NCBI GenBank assembly: GCA_937978655.1
Contig: CALJUX010000022.1
Coordinates: forward strand, 62,001-126,000
Direction: 5' to 3'
Length of the DNA: 64,000 nt
Source of the DNA: an uncultured Chromatiaceae bacterium
Lineage (GTDB): Bacteria > Pseudomonadota > Gammaproteobacteria > Enterobacterales > Alteromonadaceae
Below, piece after piece: positions 17,793 to 26,773 of the stretch; the stretch's first letter is position 1; every line of letters begins with the position of its first letter. A model generated the notes under the pieces. That model saw only the letters and a program-made list of their open reading frames with translations. It was not told where the DNA came from and searched no databases. The translations under genes were made by a program, and so were the position numbers.

Positions 17793-19082
17793 ATGGAGAT
17801 CGCCGACCTGCATCTGCAACTGAATAACCGGCTGCCGCTTGGGATCTGTGTGCTGGATGCAGATTATCGGGTGCTGTACTGGAATGATTTTTTCAGCGAT
17901 CGCAGTGGTCTGGCGCTGGCCGATGTGCTGGGGCAAAGTCTGCTTGGTTTGTTTCCACAGCAGGCGCGTTATCTGAAGAAAAAAATCGACAGTGTGTTGG
18001 TGCTCAACAATGCCAGTTTCTCCTATTGGCAACATCAGCCGCATATTTTTCCGTTCTGTTCGAGCCGGCCCATTACCGGTGAAGAAACCCTGATGTACCA
18101 GAATATTGAGTTTTTGCCGGTCGAATGTCAGGACGCGACGGTGCGTTCTGTCTGCCTGGTGCTGCAGGATGTGACTGAACTGGCCAGTTATTTTTTTGCC
18201 GAGCAACAGGTGTCGGCGCGGCTGGAACAAGAACACTCTGAACTCAAAGCGCTGAATGAAAAATTGACGATGGCACAACATCAGTTGCTGCAATCGGAAA
18301 AAATGGCGGCGATAGGCCAGCTGGCGGCTGGCGTGGCGCATGAAATCAACAATCCGATTGGCTTTATCAGCTCAAATTTGCAAACGCTGCAGGACTATGC
18401 CGTCCGTTTGCTGAAGCTGACGGAATTTTATGCGAAGGTTATTAACAAAGCCGGCAACGAAACTTTTCTGGCCATGCAGCGTGATATGCAACAACGGCTG
18501 CAGTTTGATTTTGTCCGCCAGGATTTACCTGAATTGTTAAGCGAATCTATCGACGGTATTGAGCGGGTTTCGGAGATTGTGAAAAATCTCAAAGCCTTTT
18601 CGCATGTCGACAACGCGCAGTGGCAATATGCCAGTCTGGTGGATGGCCTGGAGAATACGCTGAAAATTGCCGCCAATCAGCTCAAGTACAAAGTTGAGAT
18701 CCAGCGCGACTATGCGGCGGATTTGCCGCAGGTCTATTGCCAGCCCAATCAGATCAATCAGGTATTCCTCAACCTGCTGGTGAATGCGGCGCAGGCGATG
18801 GATCACAAAGGACATTTGTATCTGCGTGCCTGGCAGCAGGACCAGTCGGTCTGTATCGAAGTGCGGGACACCGGCAGCGGTATTGCGCCTGAACATTTGA
18901 GCCATCTGTTTGAACCATTTTTTACCACTAAACCCGTTGGCAGTGGCACCGGGCTTGGCCTGTCGTTGTCGTACAGCATTATTAAAAAACATCAGGGGGA
19001 TATTCTGGTCCGGTCTGAACCGGGGCAGGGTGCGAGCTTTACGCTGGTATTGCCGCTGCAGGGGCCGGACAGCGCCGGCTGA
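17793..19082 (+). CDS. PAS-domain sensor histidine kinase
   Basis: The 429-residue soluble kinase has a PAS domain (about residues 10-125), a coiled linker (135-170), a dimerisation helix with H183 in VAHEINNPIGFI, and a HATPase domain with the N box (NLLVNAAQAM) and G boxes (DTGSGI, GTGLGL). It has no membrane segment. GGAGAG lies six bases before the ATG at 17793; a longer in-frame reading would overlap cheC by 60 bases and is less likely. It is the probable partner of the upstream receiver. It closely resembles the kinase at 22163-23518. Confidence 0.9.
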   Translation: MEIADLHLQLNNRLPLGICVLDADYRVLYWNDFFSDRSGLALADVLGQSLLGLFPQQARYLKKKIDSVLVLNNASFSYWQHQPHIFPFCSSRPITGEETLMYQNIEFLPVECQDATVRSVCLVLQDVTELASYFFAEQQVSARLEQEHSELKALNEKLTMAQHQLLQSEKMAAIGQLAAGVAHEINNPIGFISSNLQTLQDYAVRLLKLTEFYAKVINKAGNETFLAMQRDMQQRLQFDFVRQDLPELLSESIDGIERVSEIVKNLKAFSHVDNAQWQYASLVDGLENTLKIAANQLKYKVEIQRDYAADLPQVYCQPNQINQVFLNLLVNAAQAMDHKGHLYLRAWQQDQSVCIEVRDTGSGIAPEHLSHLFEPFFTTKPVGSGTGLGLSLSYSIIKKHQGDILVRSEPGQGASFTLVLPLQGPDSAG

Positions 19083-19100
19083 CGCCTGGGCTGCGCGTGT

Positions 19101-22100
19101 TCAGGCGCTGTCCGTCGCAGCCTGTTGCAGCGCGCTGACCAGCAGGTTTATAGCGTTTGCCGTTGGCGCTTGTTTCAACTGCTGCGCGGCCTGCTGCGCC
19201 AGCGTACTGATCTGCTGTAAACCAAAACAGGCACTGGTACCTTTGATTTGGTGTAACAGGCGTGCAGTGCCCGGCCTGTCGCCCGACTGATACAGTTGCT
19301 GCAGTGTTACCGCCTGGGCGCTCAGGCTCTGGCGATAGTCGTGCAGCAGCTGATCTTCTGTCGCTGCGCTGGTGCTGGTTTGACTCAGGGCCGGCGCCGA
19401 CGGCGGATAGGCTGCCTGCGCGCTGGCGATGACCGTTAATAACTGCTCACGTGCCACTGGTTTGTTCATTCTGTACTGAAACAGGTCCGCCGTATTTTTT
19501 TGCGGGTCTTCAAACACATCAGCACTGAGTGACACCACCGGCGTGCTCACGCCCATCGCGCGGATAGCCCGGGTGGCGTGGATGCCGTCCAGCTCCGGCA
19601 TTTGCTGGTCCATCAGGATCAGATCAAACTCCTGTTCCGCACAGATGGCGACGGCGGCTTTGCCGTCGCTGGCAAAACTCAGTTGCAGCGGCTGGTCGGC
19701 CAGATAAGACGCCAGCAAAGCGCGGATATCCGCCACATCATCCACAATCAGCAGCCGGGCTTGTTGTAATGTGACGGCGCTCGGGCCGGTGCTGACGGGC
19801 TCCTCCACCAGCGCTGGTACCGTGCTGACAAATTCTGCCGGGACCCGCAGGCTGAACACTGAACCCTGACCGACGCTGCTTTGCACCTCCAGGCTGAACT
19901 GCATGGCTTGCGCCAGTTGTTTGCTGATATAAAGGCCAAGACCAGTGCCGCCAAAAGTGCGGCTGGTGCTCGAATCAGCCTGCGAAAAAGCATTAAATAA
20001 CAGCGGCAACTGTTCTGCGCTGATGCCAATGCCATCATCGCTGACCTTAATCTGTACCGAGCCATCGGCCAGAATGCCGGCTTGCAGCCGAACCTGCCCT
20101 CTGGCAGTAAATTTCACGGCGTTACTGAGTAAATTCAGCATGATCTGGCGCAGTCGGAACGGATCTGCCCGCAGCCATAATGTCTGTACTGCATCCACCT
20201 CAACCACCAGTTTCAGCTGTTTTTCGCTGACGAGCGCAGCCGCATGCGCCTGCAAGTCGAGCAAGAATGCGCCTAAGGCAAAATGCTGGATGTCCAGTTG
20301 CATCTTGCCTTCGTCGATTTTGGCGGTGTCGAGAATATCGTCTACCAGCCGCTGCAGATGCAGGGTGTTTTGGTGGATCCGGTTGATTTCCGGCTGCTGT
20401 TGCGTCAGTCCCTGTCGCAGCAGTTGTTCGGTGAAGCCTTTGATCACGGTAATAGGGGTGCGGATTTCATGGCTCATATTGGCGAGAAACCGGCTTTTAA
20501 TGGCAGCAAGCCGGGTTGCCCGGTCGCGTTCCTGTTGCAGCTCTTCGGTGCGGTGACTGACCCGTTGCTCCAGCTCGTTGTTCAGCGTCACAATCTGTTG
20601 CATCGATTGGTGCATCGCCAGACGTGCGCCTTTGACCCGGTGCTGCATATCACTGATGGTATTCGCCAGGGTTTCAAATTCGGCGGCGGATTGCGCAAAG
20701 TCCGGCCTAGGCTGCGGGGCGTCGTCGGGTTGCCAGGTGGACGCCGTTTGCGCCAGTTGCTCCAGCGCCGCAGTGTAACGGCTGACAAAAGCCCGCGACA
20801 GCGCCGTGATAGCCTCAAGCAGCAACAGGGCTGTCAACAGTGCCAGCGCCAGAAACAGGTGATACTTCAGCACAAAGGTGTCGGTATCAATAAAATATTT
20901 TAATTGCCACTGGCCCGGCGTGACATGGTGCAACAGCAATAAATGAGCGGCATTGACGGTCAGTACCACGGGGCCGAAGCTGTTAAACCAGCTGTAGCGC
21001 AGGAACTTACGCGGCTGCGGGTCGGATTGGGAACTGACGGACCAGACCTCACCCAAAGGCCGGTTATCGTCCGTGCCCCAGATCTTTTTCTGCTCCCGAT
21101 CCAGCAGTACCCGGTGCGAGATATCGCTGTCGGTCAGGGTGATGGCGGTGGTCAGTTGCTTCAGATTGACTGACACTTCCAGCACACCGTCAAAATCGCC
21201 TTTGCTGGTAAAACGCGGCACACTGACGGCAAACAGCGGATCCTGGCCGAGGTTGCGGCCTAAAAAGGTATCGCTGATAAAGGCCTGACCGGTACGTCTG
21301 GCTTCGCTGAAATAACGGCGATCGGCGACGTTGCTGCCGGTTCTGGCGGTGTCAGGTAAGCTGGCCTTGTAAAAATTCAGCACTGTACCTTTGTTGTCTG
21401 TCAGTAATGCGGAGATAAACTCCGGGCTTTGTGCCGTCAGTACTGGCAGCACTGCCGGCGCGCCGCTGTGGTCGAGCATGGCTGAGGCGAGGCTGAGCTG
21501 GCGCGGATAAACGGCGAGGCGCTGACCGATCTGTTCGGCCAGCTGGTGCTGCTCGGCGTCAAAGCGCTGCAGGGAGCGGGATAAATCCAGTGCGGTGGCG
21601 CCATGCAGCACTAGCGCAATCAGGAAGGTCGACGGAATGCTGCTGTACATCGCCACACGGTGTGACAGCTGCAGACTCAGCGATTGTTGCTGTTCCTGTT
21701 GCTGCGAGCGGGTCAGGGTATCGAGGATCAGCATAGCGCGCAGGCAAAAGCCAAACACGGCCGTACTGAGGCCACAATGCAACAGCAGAAGCAGCGGCTC
21801 GGCGCTGATTTTGGCCGGCGCCATGCTGTGAAACAGCAGGGCGCAGCCGCCCATATAGAGGGCTATCGCGACCAGGCTGTGTTGACGCACCCGCTGGTTC
21901 AGGCCAAACAAGACCAGCAGTTGCAGCAAACTGGCGGCAAACGCCAGATTTTGCCACAGTGGCAGCAGAATAAAACCGGCCGCCGGCAAGGACCACAGCA
22001 CGCCAAGCCGCCGTAAAATCAGGAATAAAGCCACGTTACCAATCGCAAAAGGCACCACAAATGGCAGGTCCACTACCGTGGCGTTGGCGAGCGTGCCAAG

Positions 22101-22163
22101 CAACACCAACCACAGCCAGTAGCGCAGCCGACGCAGGGTCAGCGGGTGTTGCCGCCCAAACAT
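19101..22163 (-). CDS. hybrid sensor histidine kinase (membrane, Cache, HisKA, REC, HPt)
   Basis: The 1020-residue protein begins with six or more membrane segments (residues 10-190, MASE-like), then a periplasmic Cache-like domain (about 195-420), another membrane segment (about 435-455), a coiled coil, HisKA with H565 (NMSHEIRTP), HATPase, a receiver with D852 (LMDQQMPELDG) and an HPt domain with H971 (HQIKGTS). All phosphorelay residues are present. Its ATG at 22163 overlaps the upstream kinase stop by one base (TGATG). Membership of the NosP unit suggests it passes phosphate to the Hno regulators; this is inference. Confidence 0.9.
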   Translation of the reverse strand: MFGRQHPLTLRRLRYWLWLVLLGTLANATVVDLPFVVPFAIGNVALFLILRRLGVLWSLPAAGFILLPLWQNLAFAASLLQLLVLFGLNQRVRQHSLVAIALYMGGCALLFHSMAPAKISAEPLLLLLHCGLSTAVFGFCLRAMLILDTLTRSQQQEQQQSLSLQLSHRVAMYSSIPSTFLIALVLHGATALDLSRSLQRFDAEQHQLAEQIGQRLAVYPRQLSLASAMLDHSGAPAVLPVLTAQSPEFISALLTDNKGTVLNFYKASLPDTARTGSNVADRRYFSEARRTGQAFISDTFLGRNLGQDPLFAVSVPRFTSKGDFDGVLEVSVNLKQLTTAITLTDSDISHRVLLDREQKKIWGTDDNRPLGEVWSVSSQSDPQPRKFLRYSWFNSFGPVVLTVNAAHLLLLHHVTPGQWQLKYFIDTDTFVLKYHLFLALALLTALLLLEAITALSRAFVSRYTAALEQLAQTASTWQPDDAPQPRPDFAQSAAEFETLANTISDMQHRVKGARLAMHQSMQQIVTLNNELEQRVSHRTEELQQERDRATRLAAIKSRFLANMSHEIRTPITVIKGFTEQLLRQGLTQQQPEINRIHQNTLHLQRLVDDILDTAKIDEGKMQLDIQHFALGAFLLDLQAHAAALVSEKQLKLVVEVDAVQTLWLRADPFRLRQIMLNLLSNAVKFTARGQVRLQAGILADGSVQIKVSDDGIGISAEQLPLLFNAFSQADSSTSRTFGGTGLGLYISKQLAQAMQFSLEVQSSVGQGSVFSLRVPAEFVSTVPALVEEPVSTGPSAVTLQQARLLIVDDVADIRALLASYLADQPLQLSFASDGKAAVAICAEQEFDLILMDQQMPELDGIHATRAIRAMGVSTPVVSLSADVFEDPQKNTADLFQYRMNKPVAREQLLTVIASAQAAYPPSAPALSQTSTSAATEDQLLHDYRQSLSAQAVTLQQLYQSGDRPGTARLLHQIKGTSACFGLQQISTLAQQAAQQLKQAPTANAINLLVSALQQAATDSA

Positions 22164-23518
22164 CAGCCGTGCACCGCAACAGGCAGCTGCAGCTGAAAAC
22201 AACTGCCGGTGCTGGCGGTTGCCAGTAGCACCAGCTGACCGCCATGTTGCTCCGCAATGGCGCGCGACAGTGACAGGCCAAGCCCGGTGCCCTGACCAGC
22301 CGGTTTAGTGGTAAAAAAGGGTTCAAAAATATGCGCCTGGGCATTGGCACTGATGCCACAACCGTTGTCGCTAAGCTGCAGCACCCAGTGATTACCGGCA
22401 CGGCGCAGCGCCAGGCTGATGAGGCCCTTGCCGGGACTGACGGCCTGATTGGCGTTCATCAGCAGATTCAGCAGGACCTGACCCAGTTGGGTTGGATTGC
22501 CGTGCAGCATGGCGGGCCCGTCCGGCAACGCAAGTTCGATGCGCGCATTGTGTTTGACCTGAGTTTGCGCGATGCGGACGCTGTCTTTGAGCAAGGTACA
22601 AAAATCCAGATCCTGTTGGGTTTTGTCGTCCGGATGCGAAAAAGTGCGCAGATTGTTAATGATGTCGCGCGCCCGTCTGGCGCCATCGAGTGACTCGTCC
22701 AGCAGATCCTGGCTTTCCTGACGCAGATAATCCAGCTGCAGTTCGGCAGATAGCGGTGCCAGGTCCGGATATCGCTGTACACTGCGTTGGATGAATTGAT
22801 CATACTGCTGCAAATAGTGGCGTAACGTGTTGAGGTTACAGTAAATAAAGCCAAGTGGATTGTTCAGTTCATGCGCCACACCGGCCGCCAGCTGACCTAT
22901 AGCCGCCATTTTTTCCTGCCGCAGCAGGCTTTGCTCGATGCGATGTTGCTGCGCGCGCAGGGCGTCGCGTTCCTGCAACAATTTGCGTTTTTCCATCTGC
23001 GACAGCGTGCTGGCGATAAAACTGCTGAAAGAGCGCAGCACCGCGGCGCTGTTGGCGGAAAATGCACCGGGTTTGCGCGAAAGCAGCAACAAGGCACAGG
23101 CAGACTGGCCAGTCTGCAGCGGGTAGGTCAGGGCCGACTGGTAGCCGGCGGTAAATGCACCGAGCGCCTGCTGCCACCAGTCCAGCATCGGCAGCTGAAA
23201 CAGATTCAGGTCGGTGTGAAACAGCGGCGCTGTGGTGGCCGCGGCAGGCAGCAGTGACGCGTCCATCGCCGGCTCTGCCGCCAAAAGCTGCACCTGTGGT
23301 TGGTCTGCCAGCACCTGAACAATACAAATTGCATCATAATCAATAACTTTGGCTATTACACCAAAGAGTTTGCCAAACAGTTCGTCTTGATGCTCAGACG
23401 TCAGGATCGCATCAAGCCCGTGGCTGAGCAATTCATTAAGATGACGAAACTGCTCCAGTTGCTGCTTTTCGTATGTCAGTTGCAGCACTTTTTCCTGCCA
23501 TTGCTCCGGATTAATCAT
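22163..23518 (-). CDS. sensor histidine kinase with GAF-like domain, NosP unit
   Basis: The 451-residue soluble kinase has a GAF-like sensor region (about residues 30-175), a coiled coil, H216 in VAHELNNPLGFI, and a HATPase domain with NLLMNANQAV, DNGCGI and GTGLGLS. In related bacteria a FIST/NosP protein controls a kinase encoded beside it, and here nosP ends ten bases upstream. A GTG three bases before the ATG is also possible; GAGG is spaced better for the ATG. It is the likeliest direct partner of NosP. Confidence 0.88.
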   Translation of the reverse strand: MINPEQWQEKVLQLTYEKQQLEQFRHLNELLSHGLDAILTSEHQDELFGKLFGVIAKVIDYDAICIVQVLADQPQVQLLAAEPAMDASLLPAAATTAPLFHTDLNLFQLPMLDWWQQALGAFTAGYQSALTYPLQTGQSACALLLLSRKPGAFSANSAAVLRSFSSFIASTLSQMEKRKLLQERDALRAQQHRIEQSLLRQEKMAAIGQLAAGVAHELNNPLGFIYCNLNTLRHYLQQYDQFIQRSVQRYPDLAPLSAELQLDYLRQESQDLLDESLDGARRARDIINNLRTFSHPDDKTQQDLDFCTLLKDSVRIAQTQVKHNARIELALPDGPAMLHGNPTQLGQVLLNLLMNANQAVSPGKGLISLALRRAGNHWVLQLSDNGCGISANAQAHIFEPFFTTKPAGQGTGLGLSLSRAIAEQHGGQLVLLATASTGSCFQLQLPVAVHG

Positions 23519-23528
23519 CACAACAGCC

Positions 23529-24710
23529 TCATTTTGGTTGACCGAATAACACAGCGGAAATCATCAGATTGCCATGGCGATTGTAACCATCGGCAAAACA
23601 GCCCTGTTCGCCGTAAGTAAAAGCCACCAGATAAGGCAGGGCTGGCAAGCTCTGGCTGAGCGAAGACTGCACTTCGTTGATATGCTCGCGCACGGCCAGC
23701 ATACAGCCGGCACAATAAACAATCAGCGCGGCGGCGGGTGGCCGGTCATGCTTGAGGCGCAGGTTATTGCCGGCCACCTGAACGACATGCGCGGCCCGGT
23801 GGATCAGCTGCGTTTTGGAACCGTGCATCAGGCTGATCTCATCGCCCTGCTGCAGCTCGGCCAGCAAGGTAATACTGCCATCGGTGCCGGCACTGATTGG
23901 CAGACTCAATAAAGAAAATGGCACGTCGCTGGCATGCAGGGTACGACCGATCGGATGAAAAGTGCTGGCACTCATCACCACGCCGCTCTGCAGGGGCGCA
24001 AGACCGGCCTGTTGCAGCCAGCGGTTGTACACCTCAAGGGCTGGCTGGCCGTCAATCTGCAGCACCTGGCGTCCACGTACCGCCGTGACAGTACCGCTGG
24101 CGTGGCCGGTGCTGTAACCACTGCTGAAATAGCTGCTGACAGGCACAGTCGGGTACAACACCGCAATCACCAGCAGATCGGTGCCAAGGCGCTGGCCATC
24201 GTACTGGCACCATTGGCCGCTGACATCATCATCGGCCGCACTGCCACCTAAAATCTGCACCTGGTCGCCGACCACCTGCTGGATACCGCTGATCACCTGC
24301 TCTTCAAACCCCGGCGCCTGCATGCACCAGATAAGACCCGGCAATTCTGCGGTCCGGCCGGCGCGGGCAATGGCGGCCAGCACTGTCGCCGCAGCCTGTT
24401 GTTGCACCTCACCCGGCCGCTGGCGGACACTGGCCACGCCATAACTGCCAAGCGGATCAGTCAGGACCAGCGCACTGAGCCGGCGATCGGAGGGGGCATC
24501 CACGCCGCAGGCCGAGGCTGCGCCTAGACAGGAACTGCAGGCAATCCAATGCGCGGCAAAACGCTCTGGCGCAGGCAGGGCGTCGAGTGCCTGCATGCTG
24601 GCGACATTGCCGCTGGCGATCAGCAAACTGGCCGGAGCCGGCAACTGGCGCTGTAAATCGTCGCACAGCGTGGCGCTGTCAACGGCGTTGAGTTGTAACA
24701 GTCTGAACAT
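23529..24710 (-). CDS. nosP: FIST-domain NO sensor, NosP-like
   Basis: The 393-residue protein has FIST_N (about residues 25-225) and FIST_C (about 235-370) domains. FIST proteins called NosP bind haem and NO and inhibit a neighbouring kinase in Pseudomonas, Vibrio and Shewanella. Cysteines C58, C61 and C68 form C-x2-C-x6-C, and a second CxxC lies in VYCAGCMLAV near the end; these could bind a metal. The gene sits between hnoD and two kinase genes, the same company as in Shewanella. Haem binding is not visible from sequence alone. Confidence 0.85.
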   Translation of the reverse strand: MFRLLQLNAVDSATLCDDLQRQLPAPASLLIASGNVASMQALDALPAPERFAAHWIACSSCLGAASACGVDAPSDRRLSALVLTDPLGSYGVASVRQRPGEVQQQAAATVLAAIARAGRTAELPGLIWCMQAPGFEEQVISGIQQVVGDQVQILGGSAADDDVSGQWCQYDGQRLGTDLLVIAVLYPTVPVSSYFSSGYSTGHASGTVTAVRGRQVLQIDGQPALEVYNRWLQQAGLAPLQSGVVMSASTFHPIGRTLHASDVPFSLLSLPISAGTDGSITLLAELQQGDEISLMHGSKTQLIHRAAHVVQVAGNNLRLKHDRPPAAALIVYCAGCMLAVREHINEVQSSLSQSLPALPYLVAFTYGEQGCFADGYNRHGNLMISAVLFGQPK

Positions 24711-24715
24711 TTTTG

Positions 24716-26044
24716 TTATTCCTCTTCCGCATCATCCAAGGGGGAGACGGATTCAACCGGCACCTGCAATTGTTCCTGATGCTTCAGCTCATAACGCTGC
24801 AGGCTATCAATAGTCGCTGCGCTGAGCTGATGGCCTTTGGGCAGCAATAACAGCTGTTTTTTGTTGTACAGATTATGTTTTAACCGCATCCCGGCGCTCA
24901 GTTCCGCCACGCTGACCTCATCGCCGCTGTGTTCGGTGCCGGGGCGCATGCCACTGTGGATCAGCGTACTGAGCGCTATCACCACTTCCGGGTCATACCA
25001 GGTGCCCTGCTGGCGGCGGATTTGTTCCAGCGCCTCATCAAAAGTGTGTGGTTGCGGGCTGAAACGCTGATGTACGTAAAGCCAGAAGTCACGGGCCACC
25101 GCCAGCACCCGGGCATTTAACGCGATATCGGTGCCGACTCTGTGCTGCGGTTCGCCGCTGCCATTGAACTTTTCATATTGCTGGGCAATGGCTTCCCGCA
25201 CCGGTTGCAGGTGCAGCGCCGGCGCCAGGATCTCTTCGGCATACAGCGGATGTTGCAGGTACTGACTCCGTTCTGCCGGTGTCAGTTTGTACCAGCGCGC
25301 CGCCTGCAATGGCGCCGCAAGGCCAAGTTTGCCGAGCTCCGAAAACAGACCTGCCTGGCGCAGCTGCTGACATTGTTCGCGCGGCAAGCCCAGCTGACGC
25401 CCCAGCGCATTGCAGGTCTGGCTGACATTCCGGGCAAACTCACCGGACAGCGCCGGTGTACTGCTGATAATGTTATACAACACCGCCAGCGTGGCTTTGT
25501 GATCCTGCTGCTGTTGTTGCAGCAGGGTTTTCAGTTGTGCCAGGGTTTGTTTCAGCTGCGCGGTGCGGTGATGCACCATGTCTTCCAGATTGTGATTGAG
25601 CGCCTTGAGTTGCTGATTCTGGCTGGCGACCTGTGCGGTCAGCTGTTTATTGGCGTTTTTTAACCGGAACAGCTGCAGGCCTTCATCGACCAGACTCAGC
25701 AACTGCTGATTATTCCAGGGTTTTTGCACGTAACGATGGATTTTGCCGAGATTAATCGCCTGCACTGTGGAGTCGAGATCGGCATAGCCCGTCATCAGAA
25801 TGCGGTAGCAGTCGGGTTGCAGCTGTGCGGCCTGTGCCAGAAATTCGGCGCCGCTCATCTGGGGCATCCGCATATCACAAATGATGAGCTGTACGGGGTG
25901 CTGACGCAGCAGTTCCAGCGCCTGCTGGCCACTGCCGGCGAGCAATAATTCCAGCGGCAGGCCGGTAAATAACCGCTGCAGCGACTTCAGGATGCTGGGT
26001 TCGTCGTCAACACACAGCAGCACCGGATTAGATACTGTGGCCAT
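24716..26044 (-). CDS. hnoD: response regulator with degenerate HD-GYP domain, HnoD-like
   Basis: The 442-residue protein has a receiver domain with D57 (ICDMRMPQMSG), a coiled coil (about residues 125-180) and an HD-GYP-like domain (about 185-400). The catalytic signatures are lost: the HD of HDIGK is replaced in FSELGK, and HHE..DGxGYP reads QYE..NGSGEP. It should not hydrolyse cyclic-di-GMP. In Shewanella, HnoD is such a domain and holds back the HnoB phosphodiesterase until phosphorylated. It is divergent from hnoC by 96 bases and heads the nosP unit. Confidence 0.87.
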   Translation of the reverse strand: MATVSNPVLLCVDDEPSILKSLQRLFTGLPLELLLAGSGQQALELLRQHPVQLIICDMRMPQMSGAEFLAQAAQLQPDCYRILMTGYADLDSTVQAINLGKIHRYVQKPWNNQQLLSLVDEGLQLFRLKNANKQLTAQVASQNQQLKALNHNLEDMVHHRTAQLKQTLAQLKTLLQQQQQDHKATLAVLYNIISSTPALSGEFARNVSQTCNALGRQLGLPREQCQQLRQAGLFSELGKLGLAAPLQAARWYKLTPAERSQYLQHPLYAEEILAPALHLQPVREAIAQQYEKFNGSGEPQHRVGTDIALNARVLAVARDFWLYVHQRFSPQPHTFDEALEQIRRQQGTWYDPEVVIALSTLIHSGMRPGTEHSGDEVSVAELSAGMRLKHNLYNKKQLLLLPKGHQLSAATIDSLQRYELKHQEQLQVPVESVSPLDDAEEE

Positions 26045-26055
26045 CGCTTGTCCTT

Positions 26056-26080
26056 AAATATCTCATTTGTCGCATTTGTC
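26056..26080. promoter_or_regulatory. putative operator, copy 2, in the hnoD/hnoC divergent promoter
   Basis: On the + strand AAATATCTCATTTGTC (26056-26071) is the reverse complement of the element at 16820-16835 with one change. CATTTGTC occurs twice in tandem here (26064-26071 and 26073-26080). It lies between two divergent genes, one encoding the DNA-binding regulator HnoC, so autoregulation is likely. Confidence 0.62.
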
Positions 26081-26140
26081 TTTAAGCTGAAATGTATGCT
26101 ATACCATGCAGAAGTCAAGTCAGGGGAGTAGGTTTGGTTG

Positions 26141-26773
26141 ATGAAAACGTTAAAGCCGGGTGAGATTGCCGCATATTGTGATGTGCATCATCGCACCGTC
26201 AGCCGCTGGATAGCCAATGGCCAGCTCAAAGGGCATAAGCTGCCCGGCCGTGGCAATTACCGGGTACTGCTGGCCGATTTCCTCAGCTTTTTACAGCAGC
26301 AAAAGATGCCGCTGCCGCCGGCGCTGGCCGATGTCGCCGCCACACCGGACGCAGCTACACCGGACGCCGGAGAGGCGCCGCCGCCAGCTTCTGGCGCCCG
26401 GATCCTGGTCATTGATGATGAGCCGTCTTATCGCCAGGCGATAAGACGGGTGCTGATGGGGACCGGTTGTCAGCTTGATTTCGCTGCCGATGGTTTTCAG
26501 GCCGGCATGAAACTCAGCAGTGGTAAACCGGATTTGATCACGCTCGACTTGTCGATGCCGGGCCTGGATGGCTTTGACGTGATCCAGTTTATCCGTCAGC
26601 AACCTGAGCTGGCAGATCTGCGGATCCTGGTGATCTCTGGTTTAGCGGCCGAAGCGCTGGCACAGGCCAGAGCGCTCGGCGCTGATGCCACTTTGAGTAA
26701 ACCTTTTGAGAACTCACAGTTATTAGAACTGGTGCAGCAGTTGCTGCCATCGGGAGCTGCCCATGCCGAATAA
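26141..26773 (+). CDS. hnoC: HTH-REC regulator, HnoC-like
   Basis: The 210-residue protein has an unusual order: an excisionase/MerR-type helix-turn-helix first (residues 1-50, GEIAAYCDVHHRTVSRWIANGQL), a proline-alanine linker with a repeated TPDA (68-82), then a receiver with D136 and K187. Shewanella HnoC is a repressor whose phosphorylation relieves repression of the NO network. An in-frame TTG lies directly before the ATG; I use the ATG. The linker DNA holds a short repeat, and a perfect 27-base palindrome lies at 26423-26449. It overlaps the next gene by 11 bases. Confidence 0.85.
   Translation: MKTLKPGEIAAYCDVHHRTVSRWIANGQLKGHKLPGRGNYRVLLADFLSFLQQQKMPLPPALADVAATPDAATPDAGEAPPPASGARILVIDDEPSYRQAIRRVLMGTGCQLDFAADGFQAGMKLSSGKPDLITLDLSMPGLDGFDVIQFIRQQPELADLRILVISGLAAEALAQARALGADATLSKPFENSQLLELVQQLLPSGAAHAE
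26423..26449. repeat. perfect 27-base palindrome inside hnoC
   Basis: CCGTCTTATCGCC, one A, then its exact reverse complement. It codes for the start of the receiver domain. A 13-bp perfect inverted repeat is not expected by chance in coding DNA. Confidence 0.95.

Noticed and set aside
26350..26374. ACACCGGACGC repeat in the hnoC linker
   Set aside because: It is a short in-frame duplication (TPDA twice) in a flexible linker and needs no further explanation.
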